From assembly GCF_001269905.1 (NCBI RefSeq), contig NZ_LHVK01000015.1:303524-367523 (forward strand): a DNA stretch of 64,000 bases, written 5' to 3'. Within the stretch, counting starts at the first letter, position 1; each line of letters opens with the position of its first letter. The notes below the pieces were generated by a model, which saw only the letters and a program-made list of their open reading frames with translations, was not told where the DNA came from and did not search any database. Below, piece by piece: positions 49,393 to 58,459 of this stretch. Source of the stretch: Pseudomonas corrugata (GTDB lineage: Bacteria; Pseudomonadota; Gammaproteobacteria; Pseudomonadales; Pseudomonadaceae). The position numbers and the translations under genes were made by a program.

Positions 49393-51666
49393 TCAAATAC
49401 GCCGCGCGGCGTAACGCTTGAGCATGCTCGGCACATCGAGGATCAGCGCAATGCGACCGTCGCCGGTGATGGTAGCGCCGGACATGCCCGGGGTGCCTTG
49501 GAGCATCTTGCCCAATGGCTTGATAACCACTTCTTCCTGGCCCACGAGCTGGTCAACGACGAAGCCGATCCGCTGGGTGCCCACCGAAAGGATTACCACA
49601 TGGCCTTCGCCCTGCTCCACATGCGCCGCGGAGCTGATCAGCCAGCGCTTGAGGTAGAACAGCGGCAGCGCCTTGTCTCGCACGATTACCACTTCCTGGC
49701 CGTCCACCACGTTGGTGCGCGACAGATCAAGGTGGAAAATCTCGTTGACGTTGACCAGAGGGAAAGCAAACGCCTGGTTGCCCAGCATCACCATCAGGGT
49801 CGGCATGATCGCCAGGGTCAACGGGACCTTGATGAGGATCTTCGAGCCAGAACCTTTGACCGAGTGGATGTTGATCGAACCGTTGAGCTGGGAGATCTTG
49901 GTTTTCACCACGTCCATCCCCACGCCACGACCCGACACGTCGGAAATTTCGGTCTTGGTCGAGAAGCCGGGGGCGAAGATCAGGTTGTAGCACTCTGTGT
50001 CGCTCAGGCGGTCGGCGGCGTCCTTGTCCATCACGCCGCGTTTGACGGCGATGGCACGCAGCACCTCGGGATCCATGCCTTTGCCGTCGTCGGAGATCGA
50101 CAGCAGGATGTGGTCGCCCTCCTGCTCGGCGGCCAGGATCACCTTACCGCTACGGACCTTGCCCGCGGCTTCACGTTCTTCCGGTGATTCAATGCCATGG
50201 TCGACCGCGTTGCGCACCAAGTGGACCAGCGGGTCGGCCAAGGCCTCGACGAGGTTCTTGTCGAGGTCGGTTTCTTCACCCACCAGTTCCAGATTGATTT
50301 CTTTCTTGAGCTGGCGAGCCAGGTCACGTACCAGACGCGGGAAGCGTCCGAAGACTTTCTTGATCGGCTGCATCCGGGTCTTCATGACGGCGGTCTGCAG
50401 ATCGGCCGTGACCACGTCGAGGTTCGACACGGCCTTGGACATGGCTTCGTCCTGGCTGTTGAGGCCCAGGCGCACCAGGCGGTTACGCACCAGCACCAGT
50501 TCGCCGACCATGTTCATGATCTCGTCCAGACGCGCGGTATCGACCCGAACGGTGGTCTCGGCTTCGCTGGTTGGTTTGTCTGCCGGTGCAGACGCGGCCG
50601 GTGCACGGGCAGGCGCAGCTGCGGCAGCAGGCTTGGGTGCGGGAGCCGGTGCCGGCGTCTCGGCCTTGGGTTCCGGTGCCTTGGCAGCAGGTTTTGGCGC
50701 CGCCTTGGTTGCCGGAGCGGCAGTTGGCGCGGCAGAGGCCGTGCCGACTTCGCTGAACTTGCCTTTGCCGTGCAAATCGTCGAGCAGCGATTCGAATTCC
50801 TGATCGGTGATCAGGTCGCTGCCGGCCGCTGCGGCGGCAGGCTTGTTCGGAGCCGGCGAGGAGGCAATGGCCGACTCCAGGGCATCAACGGCAAAAGTAC
50901 CCTTGCCATGCAACTGATCGAGCAAGGCTTCGAATTCATCGTCGGTGATGTCGGAGCTGTCGCCCGCGGGTTTCGGCGCGGCAGGGGCTGTCGTCGGGAC
51001 AACCGCATCGACGGCGAACTGGCCTTTGCCGTGCAGTTGATCGAGCAGCGACTCGAACTCCGCATCCGTGATCTCATCGCTGGCCACGCCGCTATCGGCG
51101 GGCGCAGCAGCGACAGGAGCCTGGGCCTGGGCCTGGGCTTCGGCCTTGACGGCACTCAGGGAGTCCAGCAACTGTTCAAATTCGTTATCGGTAATATCGC
51201 CCGATTCCTCGGCGACTGGCTCCTCGGCGACGGGTTCTTCAACCGCGGTCTCGACCGGAGCGACTTCGTCAGCCGATTGCGGCTCGGCCAGGCGCGACAG
51301 CGCAGCGAGTAACTCAGGGGTGGCGGCGGTGATCGGTGAACGGTCACGCACCTCGCTGAACATGCTGTTGACCGCGTCCAGCGCTTCGAGCACCACGTCC
51401 ATCAATTCCGAATCCACGCGACGCTCACCCTTGCGCAGGATGTCGAACACGTTCTCGGCAATGTGGCAGCACTCCACCAGCTCGTTGAGCTGAAGGAAGC
51501 CGGCGCCTCCTTTTACAGTGTGGAAACCGCGAAAGATTGCATTAAGCAAATCCGCATCATCCGGTCGGCTTTCCAGCTCGACCAATTGCTCGGACAGTTG
51601 CTCTAGAATCTCGCCGGCCTCAACCAGGAAATCCTGAAGGATCTCTTCATCGGCGCCGAAGCTCAT
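49393..51666 (-). CDS. cheA: Chemotaxis histidine kinase CheA
   Basis: 757 aa. HPt domain with phosphorylated His49 (FRGFHTVKGGAGF), a 260-residue acidic, Ala/Pro-rich linker, P3 dimerisation (VRVDTARLDEIMNMVGELV), HATPase (HLVRNAVDHGIE, DDGKGMDPEVL, GRGVGMDVVKT) and a CheW-like P5 domain. The linker holds four copies of ITDxEFExLLDxL at 158-170, 199-211, 240-252 and 286-298, spaced 41, 41 and 46 residues apart, in place of a recognisable folded P2 domain. Autophosphorylates and passes phosphate to CheY and CheB. Confidence 0.95.
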   Translation of the reverse strand: MSFGADEEILQDFLVEAGEILEQLSEQLVELESRPDDADLLNAIFRGFHTVKGGAGFLQLNELVECCHIAENVFDILRKGERRVDSELMDVVLEALDAVNSMFSEVRDRSPITAATPELLAALSRLAEPQSADEVAPVETAVEEPVAEEPVAEESGDITDNEFEQLLDSLSAVKAEAQAQAQAPVAAAPADSGVASDEITDAEFESLLDQLHGKGQFAVDAVVPTTAPAAPKPAGDSSDITDDEFEALLDQLHGKGTFAVDALESAIASSPAPNKPAAAAAGSDLITDQEFESLLDDLHGKGKFSEVGTASAAPTAAPATKAAPKPAAKAPEPKAETPAPAPAPKPAAAAAPARAPAASAPADKPTSEAETTVRVDTARLDEIMNMVGELVLVRNRLVRLGLNSQDEAMSKAVSNLDVVTADLQTAVMKTRMQPIKKVFGRFPRLVRDLARQLKKEINLELVGEETDLDKNLVEALADPLVHLVRNAVDHGIESPEEREAAGKVRSGKVILAAEQEGDHILLSISDDGKGMDPEVLRAIAVKRGVMDKDAADRLSDTECYNLIFAPGFSTKTEISDVSGRGVGMDVVKTKISQLNGSINIHSVKGSGSKILIKVPLTLAIMPTLMVMLGNQAFAFPLVNVNEIFHLDLSRTNVVDGQEVVIVRDKALPLFYLKRWLISSAAHVEQGEGHVVILSVGTQRIGFVVDQLVGQEEVVIKPLGKMLQGTPGMSGATITGDGRIALILDVPSMLKRYAARRI

Positions 51667-51690
51667 TAATGGGGTGCTCCTAAAACAGGG

Positions 51691-52479
51691 CTAAAATCCA
51701 AGGCTGGACAGCAAATCGTCCACATCGTCCTGACCGGACATAACGTCTTCTCTTTTATCGGCATGAATTTGCGGACCTTCACCCTGAGAGAGATGTTTTT
51801 GTGGATCTTTTTCAGCAAGCATCGCTTCACGGTCGTGTTCGATGCCCGCAAAGCGGTCGACCTGGCTGGCCATCAACACCAGTTTGAGCAGATTGCTTTC
51901 GACTTCGGTGACCAATTGGGTGACGCGCTTGATCACCTGGCCGGTCAGGTCCTGATAGTCCTGAGCCAGCAGAATATCGTTGAGGTTGCTCGCGACCGCG
52001 CGGTTATCGGCGCTGCTGCGTGTCAGAAAACCGTCGACCCGACGTGCCAGCTCCCGGAATTCTTCCGCGCCTACTTCACGACGCATGAAACGGCCCCAGT
52101 CGACGCTCAAGGCCTGGGCTTCATCGCCAAGACCGTTGACCAGAGGCGTGGCACTTTCCACCAGGTCCATGGTGCGGTTGGCGGCAGCCTCGGTCAGTTT
52201 GACTACGTAGGACAGTCGCTCGGTCGCGTCAGTGATCTGCGAGACCTCCTCGGCCTGGGGCATGTTCGGATCGATCTGGAAGTTGACGATCGCGCTGTGC
52301 AGTTCACGGGTGAGCTTGCCGACTTCCTGGTACAGACCACGATCCCGGGTCTGATTGAGCTCGTGGATCATTTGGACAGCATCGCCGAAACGACCTTTTT
52401 CAAGGCTGTCGACCAGTTCGCGGGCATGTTTTTTCAGGGTCGATTCGAAATCGCCCATTGAAGCTTCATTATTCTCCAT
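51691..52479 (-). CDS. cheZ: CheY-P phosphatase CheZ
   Basis: 262 aa, long helical hairpin protein. The catalytic region is LLAQDYQDLTGQVIKRV (Asp and Gln as in enteric CheZ). The C-terminal peptide DDVDDLLSSLGF is the CheY-tethering tail. GGGGGAGCT precedes ATG. Located between cheY and cheA. Confidence 0.94.
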   Translation of the reverse strand: MENNEASMGDFESTLKKHARELVDSLEKGRFGDAVQMIHELNQTRDRGLYQEVGKLTRELHSAIVNFQIDPNMPQAEEVSQITDATERLSYVVKLTEAAANRTMDLVESATPLVNGLGDEAQALSVDWGRFMRREVGAEEFRELARRVDGFLTRSSADNRAVASNLNDILLAQDYQDLTGQVIKRVTQLVTEVESNLLKLVLMASQVDRFAGIEHDREAMLAEKDPQKHLSQGEGPQIHADKREDVMSGQDDVDDLLSSLGF

Positions 52480-52497
52480 AGCTCCCCCGTGGCGCCG

Positions 52498-52869
52498 TTA
52501 ACCGATGCGTTCGAAGATTTTTTCGATCTTCTCTTTCAACGCCTGGGCCGTGAAGGGTTTGACCACATAGCCGTTCACACCGGCTTGGGCCGCTTCGATG
52601 ATCTGCTCGCGCTTGGCTTCGGCGGTGACCATCAGCACCGGCAGGTGCTTGAGTTTTTCATCAGCGCGCACATGGCGCAGCAAGTCGATACCGGTCATGC
52701 CGGGCATGTTCCAGTCAGTCACCAGAAAGTCGATGCTCCCGCTGTTGAGAACCGGGATGGCAGTGGTGCCATCGTCAGCCTCGACCGTGTTGGTGAACCC
52801 AAGGTCACGCAACAGGTTTTTTATGATCCGCCGCATCGTTGAAAAGTCATCAACGATGAGGATTTTCAT
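52498..52869 (-). CDS. cheY: Chemotaxis response regulator CheY
   Basis: 123 aa single receiver domain. Acidic pair Asp7-Asp8 (ILIVDDFSTMRR), phospho-acceptor Asp52 (LVTDWNMPGM), conserved Lys in YVVKPFT. Binds the FliM N terminus to reverse the motor. The start at 52869 is the family start; an eight-codon TTG extension upstream is rejected. It follows fliA after 166 bp. Confidence 0.96.
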   Translation of the reverse strand: MKILIVDDFSTMRRIIKNLLRDLGFTNTVEADDGTTAIPVLNSGSIDFLVTDWNMPGMTGIDLLRHVRADEKLKHLPVLMVTAEAKREQIIEAAQAGVNGYVVKPFTAQALKEKIEKIFERIG

Positions 52870-53035
52870 GTTCTTGTCCAATTCGACCTCCAAGCAGTCT
52901 TAAACGCGTGCAGCACCTGAACGCGCCATTTCAATCAATCCGGTACAGCATTCGACAACGGTGCGGGACACAACGGATCGAGACTGCGCAACGCGTGCCA
53001 CGCAAACCCTGTTCGCAACCTCCCCGCACCGACTG

Positions 53036-53779
53036 TCAGCGCGCTCGCCACTCCCCCAAACGCCCCCGCAAACGGGCGGCGCACTGGCTGTGTAACTGAC
53101 TGACCCGCGATTCGCTGACCCCCAGGACTTCACCGATTTCCTTGAGGTTCAGCTCTTCGTCGTAGTACAGCGCCAAGACCAGTCGCTCACGCTCCGGCAA
53201 ATTGGCAATCGCATCGGCCAGCGCGCTCTGGAAACGTTCGTCTTCCAGGTCACGCGCAGGCTCCATGTGAGTACTCGCGCCATCCTCGTGCAGCCCTTCA
53301 TGATCGCCGTCCTGCAACAGGTCGTCGAAACTGAACAGGCGGCTGCCCAAGGTATCGTTCAAAATCCCGTAATAATCATCGAGACTCAACTGGAGTTCGG
53401 CCGCAACTTCGTGATCTTTAGCGTCTCGTCCGGTTTTCGCTTCAATAGCGCGAATGGCGTCACTGACCATGCGGGTATTGCGGTGCACCGAACGGGGTGC
53501 CCAGTCGCCCTTGCGGACTTCGTCGAGCATCGCGCCGCGAATGCGGATGCCTGCGTATGTCTCGAAACTGGCACCCTTGCTCGCGTCGTATTTGTTCGCC
53601 ACTTCGAGCAAGCCGATCATGCCCGCCTGGATCAGGTCTTCGACCTGGACACTGGCCGGCAACCGCGCCAGCAAGTGATAGGCAATGCGCTTGACCAGGG
53701 GCGCGTAACGCTCGATCAACTCGTATTGGGCGTCCCGTGCCGATTTTTTGTAGAGGTGGTTGTAACCGCTGGCTGTCAT
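53036..53779 (-). CDS. fliA: Flagellar sigma factor FliA (sigma-28)
   Basis: 247 aa. Region 2 (PLVKRIAYHLLARLPASVQVEDLIQAG shortened here) with ASFETYAGIRIRGAMLDEVR, region 3 (RDAKDHEVAAEL) and region 4 (LPERERLVLALYYDEELNLKEIG, VSESRVSQLHSQ). It directs late flagellar and chemotaxis genes. Start at 53779 (MTASGYNHLYKKS) overlaps the fleN stop by 4 bp, ATGA; a 41-codon upstream extension lies inside fleN and is not real. Confidence 0.95.
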   Translation of the reverse strand: MTASGYNHLYKKSARDAQYELIERYAPLVKRIAYHLLARLPASVQVEDLIQAGMIGLLEVANKYDASKGASFETYAGIRIRGAMLDEVRKGDWAPRSVHRNTRMVSDAIRAIEAKTGRDAKDHEVAAELQLSLDDYYGILNDTLGSRLFSFDDLLQDGDHEGLHEDGASTHMEPARDLEDERFQSALADAIANLPERERLVLALYYDEELNLKEIGEVLGVSESRVSQLHSQCAARLRGRLGEWRAR

Positions 53780-54606
53780 AACACGGGCCCTGCTGTTTGT
53801 TGCACGAGACGCTCGACGAAAAATTCCAGATGCCCGCGCGGATTGGCCGGCAGTGGCCAGGTATCCACCTTCTGGGCGATAGCCTTGAACGCAAGCGCGC
53901 ATTTGGAACGGGGAAAAGCTTCATAGACGGCACGTTGCTTCTGGACGGCCTTGCGAACGCTCTCGTCGTACGGCACGGCGCCGACGTACTGCAGGGCAAC
54001 GTCCAGGAAGCGATCGGTGACCTTGGTCAGCTTGGCAAACAGGTTGCGCCCTTCCTGGGGGCTCTGGGCCATATTGGCCAGGACGCGGAAGCGGTTCATG
54101 CCGTAGTCGCGGTTCAATAGCTTGATCAGGGCATAGGCGTCGGTGATGGAGGTGGGTTCGTCGCAGACCACCAGCAGCACTTCCTGGGCGGCGCGCACGA
54201 AGCTGACGACCGAATCACCGATACCCGCCGCCGTGTCAATCACCAGCACATCGAGGTTGTCGCCGATGTCGCTGAATGCCTGGATCAGGCCAGCGTGCTG
54301 GGCCGGGGTCAGATGAACCATGCTCTGGGTGCCGGAAGCCGCCGGCACGATGCGAATCCCGCCCGGCCCCTGCAACAGTACGTCGCGCAGCTCGCACCGG
54401 CCTTCGATGACGTCCGCCAGCGTGCGTTTGGGAGTGAGCCCCAGCAGCACGTCGACGTTCGCCAGGCCCAGGTCGGCGTCCAGCAGCATGACCCGTCGGC
54501 CAAGCTCTGCCAGAGCCAGGGACAAGTTCACTGACACGTTAGTCTTGCCGACGCCACCTTTGCCGCCGGTCACCGCGATCACCTGTACGGGATGCATGCT
54601 GCCCAT
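53776..54606 (-). CDS. fleN: Flagellar number regulator FleN (FlhG, MinD-like ATPase)
   Basis: 276 aa. Deviant Walker A GGKGGVGKTNVSVN near residue 15, DADLGLANVDVLLGL, and the switch VIDTAAGIGDSVVSF. FleN binds the enhancer-binding protein FleQ and limits flagellar number, acting against FlhF. A second Met (MHPVQV) three codons in is an alternative start. The C-terminal part (PANPRGHLEFFVERLV) agrees with Pseudomonas FleN. Overlaps fliA, 115 bp after flhF. Confidence 0.95.
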   Translation of the reverse strand: MGSMHPVQVIAVTGGKGGVGKTNVSVNLSLALAELGRRVMLLDADLGLANVDVLLGLTPKRTLADVIEGRCELRDVLLQGPGGIRIVPAASGTQSMVHLTPAQHAGLIQAFSDIGDNLDVLVIDTAAGIGDSVVSFVRAAQEVLLVVCDEPTSITDAYALIKLLNRDYGMNRFRVLANMAQSPQEGRNLFAKLTKVTDRFLDVALQYVGAVPYDESVRKAVQKQRAVYEAFPRSKCALAFKAIAQKVDTWPLPANPRGHLEFFVERLVQQTAGPVL

Positions 54607-54721
54607 GTTCGTTCTTTACCTGTCTTACTTAGACGGAGGCCACATTACTGGCTGCGCGTTCACATACGGAACATTGCCTGGCAGACCATCGATGTAGGTA
54701 CAAAAAATATTCATGATTACC

Positions 54722-56071
54722 TCAGCCAACCTGCTTGGTCGGGCTGTGGTAGATATCAGCGAACATATCAGCCATGGCTTCTTCGCTGGGTTCGTCCTGC
54801 ATTTGCACACTCACGGCACGGCTGACCAGTTGGTGGCGACGCGGCAGATGCAAATCATCCGGGATCCGCGGTCCATCAGTCAGGTACGCCACCGGCAGAT
54901 CGTGACCGATCGCCAGGCTCAATACCTCGCCCAGGCTTGCCGTTTCGTCCAGCTTGGTCAGGATGCAACCGGCCAATCCGCAGCGTTTGTAGCTGTGGTA
55001 GGCGGCGGTTAGAACCTGTTTCTGGCTGGTGGTTGCCAACACGAGATAATTTTTTGACTTGATGCCGCGCCCGGCCAGGCTTTCAAGCTGCATGCGCAGA
55101 GCCGGATCGCTGGCTTGCAAGCCTGCGGTATCGATCAGCACGACGCGCTTGCGCAAGAGAGGTTCGAGCGCCTGGGCCAGGGATTGACCCGGATCCACAT
55201 GGGTCACCGACACGTTGAGAATCCGGCCCAGGGTCTTGAGCTGTTCCTGGGCGCCGATACGGAAGCTGTCCATGCTGACCAGGGCAATGCTCTGGGCACC
55301 GTACTTGAGTACATAACGGGCGGCGAGCTTGGCCAAGGTAGTGGTCTTGCCCATGCCGGCCGGGCCGACCATGGCAATCACCCCGCCCTCTTCCAGCGGC
55401 TCGACTTCCGGCGTGGCGATCATGCGCGCCAGATGCGCCAGCAGCATGCGCCAGGCCTGGCGAGGTTCATGGATATCGTTGATCAGCGCCAACAGGTCGC
55501 GGGCCAGCGGGCCGGACAGGCCGATGCGTTGCAGGCGGCGCCACAGGTTGGCCTGGGCTGGACGACTGCCTTGCAGTTGGTTCCAGGCCAGGGAGCCGAG
55601 CTGGACTTCCATCAGCTCGCGCAGGCTGTTGAGTTCGAAACGCATCGAGTCCAGCGCACGCGGATCGACACCAGGCGCCGCTGCGGCCGGGGCAGGCGCA
55701 GGGCGACGCGGCTCGGCCGGGGTCGGCTCGATCAGCGGTTCGGCAGCGGTCAGCGGCAGGCCTGCGGTCAACGGCTGACCGGCAAACAATTGACGATTGG
55801 TACCCGCGACAGCCTCGCCTTCGCTGCTGCGCAGGCTCAATTCGGCCTGGGCGCTGGCGATTCGCGACTGGGTCTTGCGCAGCTCATCCTCAAGCTCCAT
55901 GTTCGGAACCCGCGGGGCCAGCGCAGACAGCTTATAGTCCAGAGCAGCCGTCAGCTCGACACCGCCGGCGATCCGGCGGTTGCCGATGATGGCTGCTTCG
56001 GCGCCCAGTTCGTCACGAACCAGCTTCATGGCCTGACGCATATCGGCGGCGAAAAAACGCTTCACTTGCAT
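54722..56071 (-). CDS. flhF: Flagellar placement GTPase FlhF
   Basis: 449 aa SRP-type GTPase. Starts MQVKRFFAADMRQAMKLVRD, followed by a variable basic/Pro-Ala linker and the NG domain: G1 MVGPAGMGKTTTLAKLAAR, SMDSFRIGAQEQL, DTAGLQASD, LTKLDETASLGEVL. It marks the pole for flagellar assembly. 11 bp after flhA, so in the same transcript. Confidence 0.95.
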   Translation of the reverse strand: MQVKRFFAADMRQAMKLVRDELGAEAAIIGNRRIAGGVELTAALDYKLSALAPRVPNMELEDELRKTQSRIASAQAELSLRSSEGEAVAGTNRQLFAGQPLTAGLPLTAAEPLIEPTPAEPRRPAPAPAAAAPGVDPRALDSMRFELNSLRELMEVQLGSLAWNQLQGSRPAQANLWRRLQRIGLSGPLARDLLALINDIHEPRQAWRMLLAHLARMIATPEVEPLEEGGVIAMVGPAGMGKTTTLAKLAARYVLKYGAQSIALVSMDSFRIGAQEQLKTLGRILNVSVTHVDPGQSLAQALEPLLRKRVVLIDTAGLQASDPALRMQLESLAGRGIKSKNYLVLATTSQKQVLTAAYHSYKRCGLAGCILTKLDETASLGEVLSLAIGHDLPVAYLTDGPRIPDDLHLPRRHQLVSRAVSVQMQDEPSEEAMADMFADIYHSPTKQVG

Positions 56072-56082
56072 AACCCACTACC

Positions 56083-58212
56083 TCAGCCGTTGGGCCCTAC
56101 TGTCGCAACAATGGTCACTTGCTTGTTGTCCGGTATTTCCTGGTACGCCAGCACATGCAGCCCCGGAACCGCGAGGCGACCGAATCGCGAAAGCATCGCA
56201 CGAATCGGACCCGCCACCAGCAAGATCACCGGTTGGCCTTGCATCTCCTGCCGCTGGGCTGCCTCGATCAACGAACGTTGCAGCTTCTCGGCCATGCTTG
56301 GCTCCAGCAGAACGCCCTCTTCCGAGCCTTGCCCTGCCTTCTGAAGACTATTGAGCAATATCTGTTCCAACCTTGGCTCCAACGTGATCACAGGCAGCTC
56401 CGACTCAGTGCCTACAATGCTTTGGACGATTGCGCGGGATACGCCGACCCGCACCGCAGCCACCATGGCGGCGGTATCTTGACTCTTGGATGCGTTGTTG
56501 GCGATGGCTTCAGCAATACTGCGGATGTCACGTACCGGCACCTGTTCGGCCAGCAGCGCCTGCAAAATCTTGAGCAACTGCGACAACGAAACCACGCCGG
56601 GCACCAGCTCTTCGGCCAGCTTCGGCGAGCCTTTGGCCAGCACCTGCAGCAATTGCTGGACTTCTTCGTGACCAATCAGCTCGCTGGAGTGTTTGTACAA
56701 AATCTGGTTCAAATGGGTCGCAACTACCGTACTGGCGTCCACCACGGTGTAACCGAGGGACTGGGCCTGGGCCCGCTGACTGATTTCAATCCACACCGCT
56801 TCCAGGCCAAAAGCTGGATCCTTGGCGGTAATGCCGTTGAGCGAACCATAGACCTGACCCGGGTTGATCGCCAGTTCGCGGTCCGGGTAGATCTCGGCTT
56901 CAGCCAGGATCACCCCCATCAGCGTCAGGCGATAGGCGCTGGGCGCCAGATCGAGGTTGTCGCGGATATGCACGGTGGGCATCAGGAAGCCCAGGTCCTG
57001 GGACAACTTCTTGCGTACCCCTTTGATCCGCGCAAGCAGTTGGCCGCCCTGGTTGCGATCCACCAGCGGAATCAGGCGATAGCCGACTTCCAGGCCAATC
57101 ATGTCGATAGGGGTCACGTCATCCCAGCCCAGCTCCTTGGTCTCGAGGGCACGGGCCGGCGATGGCAACAGTTCCTGCTGGCGCTTGACCTCTTCCAGTG
57201 CCTGGACTTTCTGCACGTTCTGCTTCTTCCAGAACAGATAGGCACCGCCTGCCGCCACGGCTGCCATGCTCAGGAAGGAAAGGTGCGGCATACCTGGCAC
57301 CAGGCCCATCACTGCCATCAGTCCGGCAGCCACGGCCAGGGCCTTGGGCGATGCGAACATCTGCCGGCCGATCTGCTTGCCCATGTCTTCGGAGCCCGAA
57401 GCACGGGTCACCATGATCGCCGCAGCTGTGGATAACAACAGTGATGGCAATTGCGCCACCAAACCGTCACCAATGGTCAGCAAGGCATATACCTTACCCG
57501 CATCACCGAAACTCATATGATGCTGGAAGATACCGACGGCCACGCCGCCGATCAGGTTGATGAACAGGATCAACAGGCCCGCGATGGCGTCACCGCGTAC
57601 GAACTTGCTCGCACCGTCCATGGAGCCGTAGAACTCGGCTTCCTGAGCCACTTCCAGACGACGAAGCTTGGCCTGACTCTGATCGATCAGACCGGCGTTG
57701 AGATCGGCGTCGATTGCCATCTGCTTACCGGGCATGGCGTCGAGGGTGAAACGCGCACTCACCTCGGAAATACGCCCGGCACCCTTGGTGACCACCACAA
57801 AGTTGATGATCATCAGGATGGCGAAGACCACGATACCGACCACGTAGTTACCGCCGATCACCACCTCACCAAAGGCCTGGATTACCTTACCTGCGGCGGC
57901 GTGACCTTCCTGGCCGTGGAGCATGACCACGCGGGTGGACGCCACGTTCAGCGCCAGGCGCAAGAGCGTGGCCACCAGCAGGATGGTCGGGAACACGGCG
58001 AAATCCAGCGGGCGCAGGGCATACACACACACCAGCAACACCACGATCGACAGGGCAATGTTGAACGTGAAGAACACGTCCAGCAGGAACGGTGGCACCG
58101 GCAGCATCATCATGGCGAGCATGACCATCAGCAACAGCGGGACGCCCAGATTGCCCCGACTGAGGTCTACGACATTGCTGCGCGCGGCGCTGAGTATCTG
58201 AGAGCGATCCAC
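56083..58212 (-). CDS. flhA: Flagellar type III export gate protein FlhA
   Basis: 709 aa. Eight N-terminal membrane helices, the FHIPEP signature (MDGASKFVRGDAIAGLLI) and a large cytoplasmic domain forming the nonameric ring that receives chaperone-substrate pairs. The start is taken as GTG at 58212 (VDRSQILSAARSNVVDLSRG) with GGGGA upstream, because homologues start MDRSQ; the open frame runs 38 codons further but through the predicted promoter. Heads the flhA-flhF-fleN-fliA group. Confidence 0.94.
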   Translation of the reverse strand: MDRSQILSAARSNVVDLSRGNLGVPLLLMVMLAMMMLPVPPFLLDVFFTFNIALSIVVLLVCVYALRPLDFAVFPTILLVATLLRLALNVASTRVVMLHGQEGHAAAGKVIQAFGEVVIGGNYVVGIVVFAILMIINFVVVTKGAGRISEVSARFTLDAMPGKQMAIDADLNAGLIDQSQAKLRRLEVAQEAEFYGSMDGASKFVRGDAIAGLLILFINLIGGVAVGIFQHHMSFGDAGKVYALLTIGDGLVAQLPSLLLSTAAAIMVTRASGSEDMGKQIGRQMFASPKALAVAAGLMAVMGLVPGMPHLSFLSMAAVAAGGAYLFWKKQNVQKVQALEEVKRQQELLPSPARALETKELGWDDVTPIDMIGLEVGYRLIPLVDRNQGGQLLARIKGVRKKLSQDLGFLMPTVHIRDNLDLAPSAYRLTLMGVILAEAEIYPDRELAINPGQVYGSLNGITAKDPAFGLEAVWIEISQRAQAQSLGYTVVDASTVVATHLNQILYKHSSELIGHEEVQQLLQVLAKGSPKLAEELVPGVVSLSQLLKILQALLAEQVPVRDIRSIAEAIANNASKSQDTAAMVAAVRVGVSRAIVQSIVGTESELPVITLEPRLEQILLNSLQKAGQGSEEGVLLEPSMAEKLQRSLIEAAQRQEMQGQPVILLVAGPIRAMLSRFGRLAVPGLHVLAYQEIPDNKQVTIVATVGPNG

Positions 58213-58273
58213 CAAAATTCCCCGTTCCTGTGAAGCAAACTTTTGACGCCCGGTACAGGCGCAGACGGGGTAT

Positions 58274-58289
58274 TGCAAGAAGCCTTCCA
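58274..58289 (-). promoter_or_regulatory. Candidate sigma-54 promoter of flhA
   Basis: On the minus strand TGGAAGGCTTCTTGCA has GG and GC at RpoN spacing and a perfect TTGCA -12 box. The start codon is about 60 bp downstream. In P. aeruginosa flhA is activated by FleQ with RpoN, which supports the call. Confidence 0.6.
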
Positions 58290-58335
58290 ACTTTTGCCAG
58301 ACCTGGAAATACAAGCCCGGGAGCACAAATAAGGA

Positions 58336-58430
58336 CCCTGTGGGAGCGAGCCTGCTCGCGATGGCGGTAGTTCAGTGATGACGGAATTGACTGGAAGGCC
58401 GCTATCGCGAGCAGGCTCGCTCCCACAGGG
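58336..58430. repeat. REPIN-like inverted repeat pair, family A
   Basis: CCCTGTGGGAGCGAGCCTGC and GCAGGCTCGCTCCCACAGGG are perfect reverse complements at the two ends, with complementary inner flanks. It sits between the flhB stop and the flhA promoter, the only repeat within the flagellar cluster, and so marks a transcript boundary. Confidence 0.9.
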
Positions 58431-58459
58431 TCTGTCACCAGCAGGACCCGGCGCACACC

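Noticed and set aside
52985..53000. Possible sigma-54 promoter before cheY (TGGCACGCGTTGCGCA on the minus strand)
   Set aside because: The -24 box is perfect and GC is in place, but the -12 box has lost TT, and the segment is part of a GCGTG/CACGC palindrome. cheY is usually FliA dependent or read through from upstream.
53780..53902. A 41-codon N-terminal extension of FliA
   Set aside because: It lies within fleN in another frame. The ATGA overlap start matches the normal FliA N terminus.
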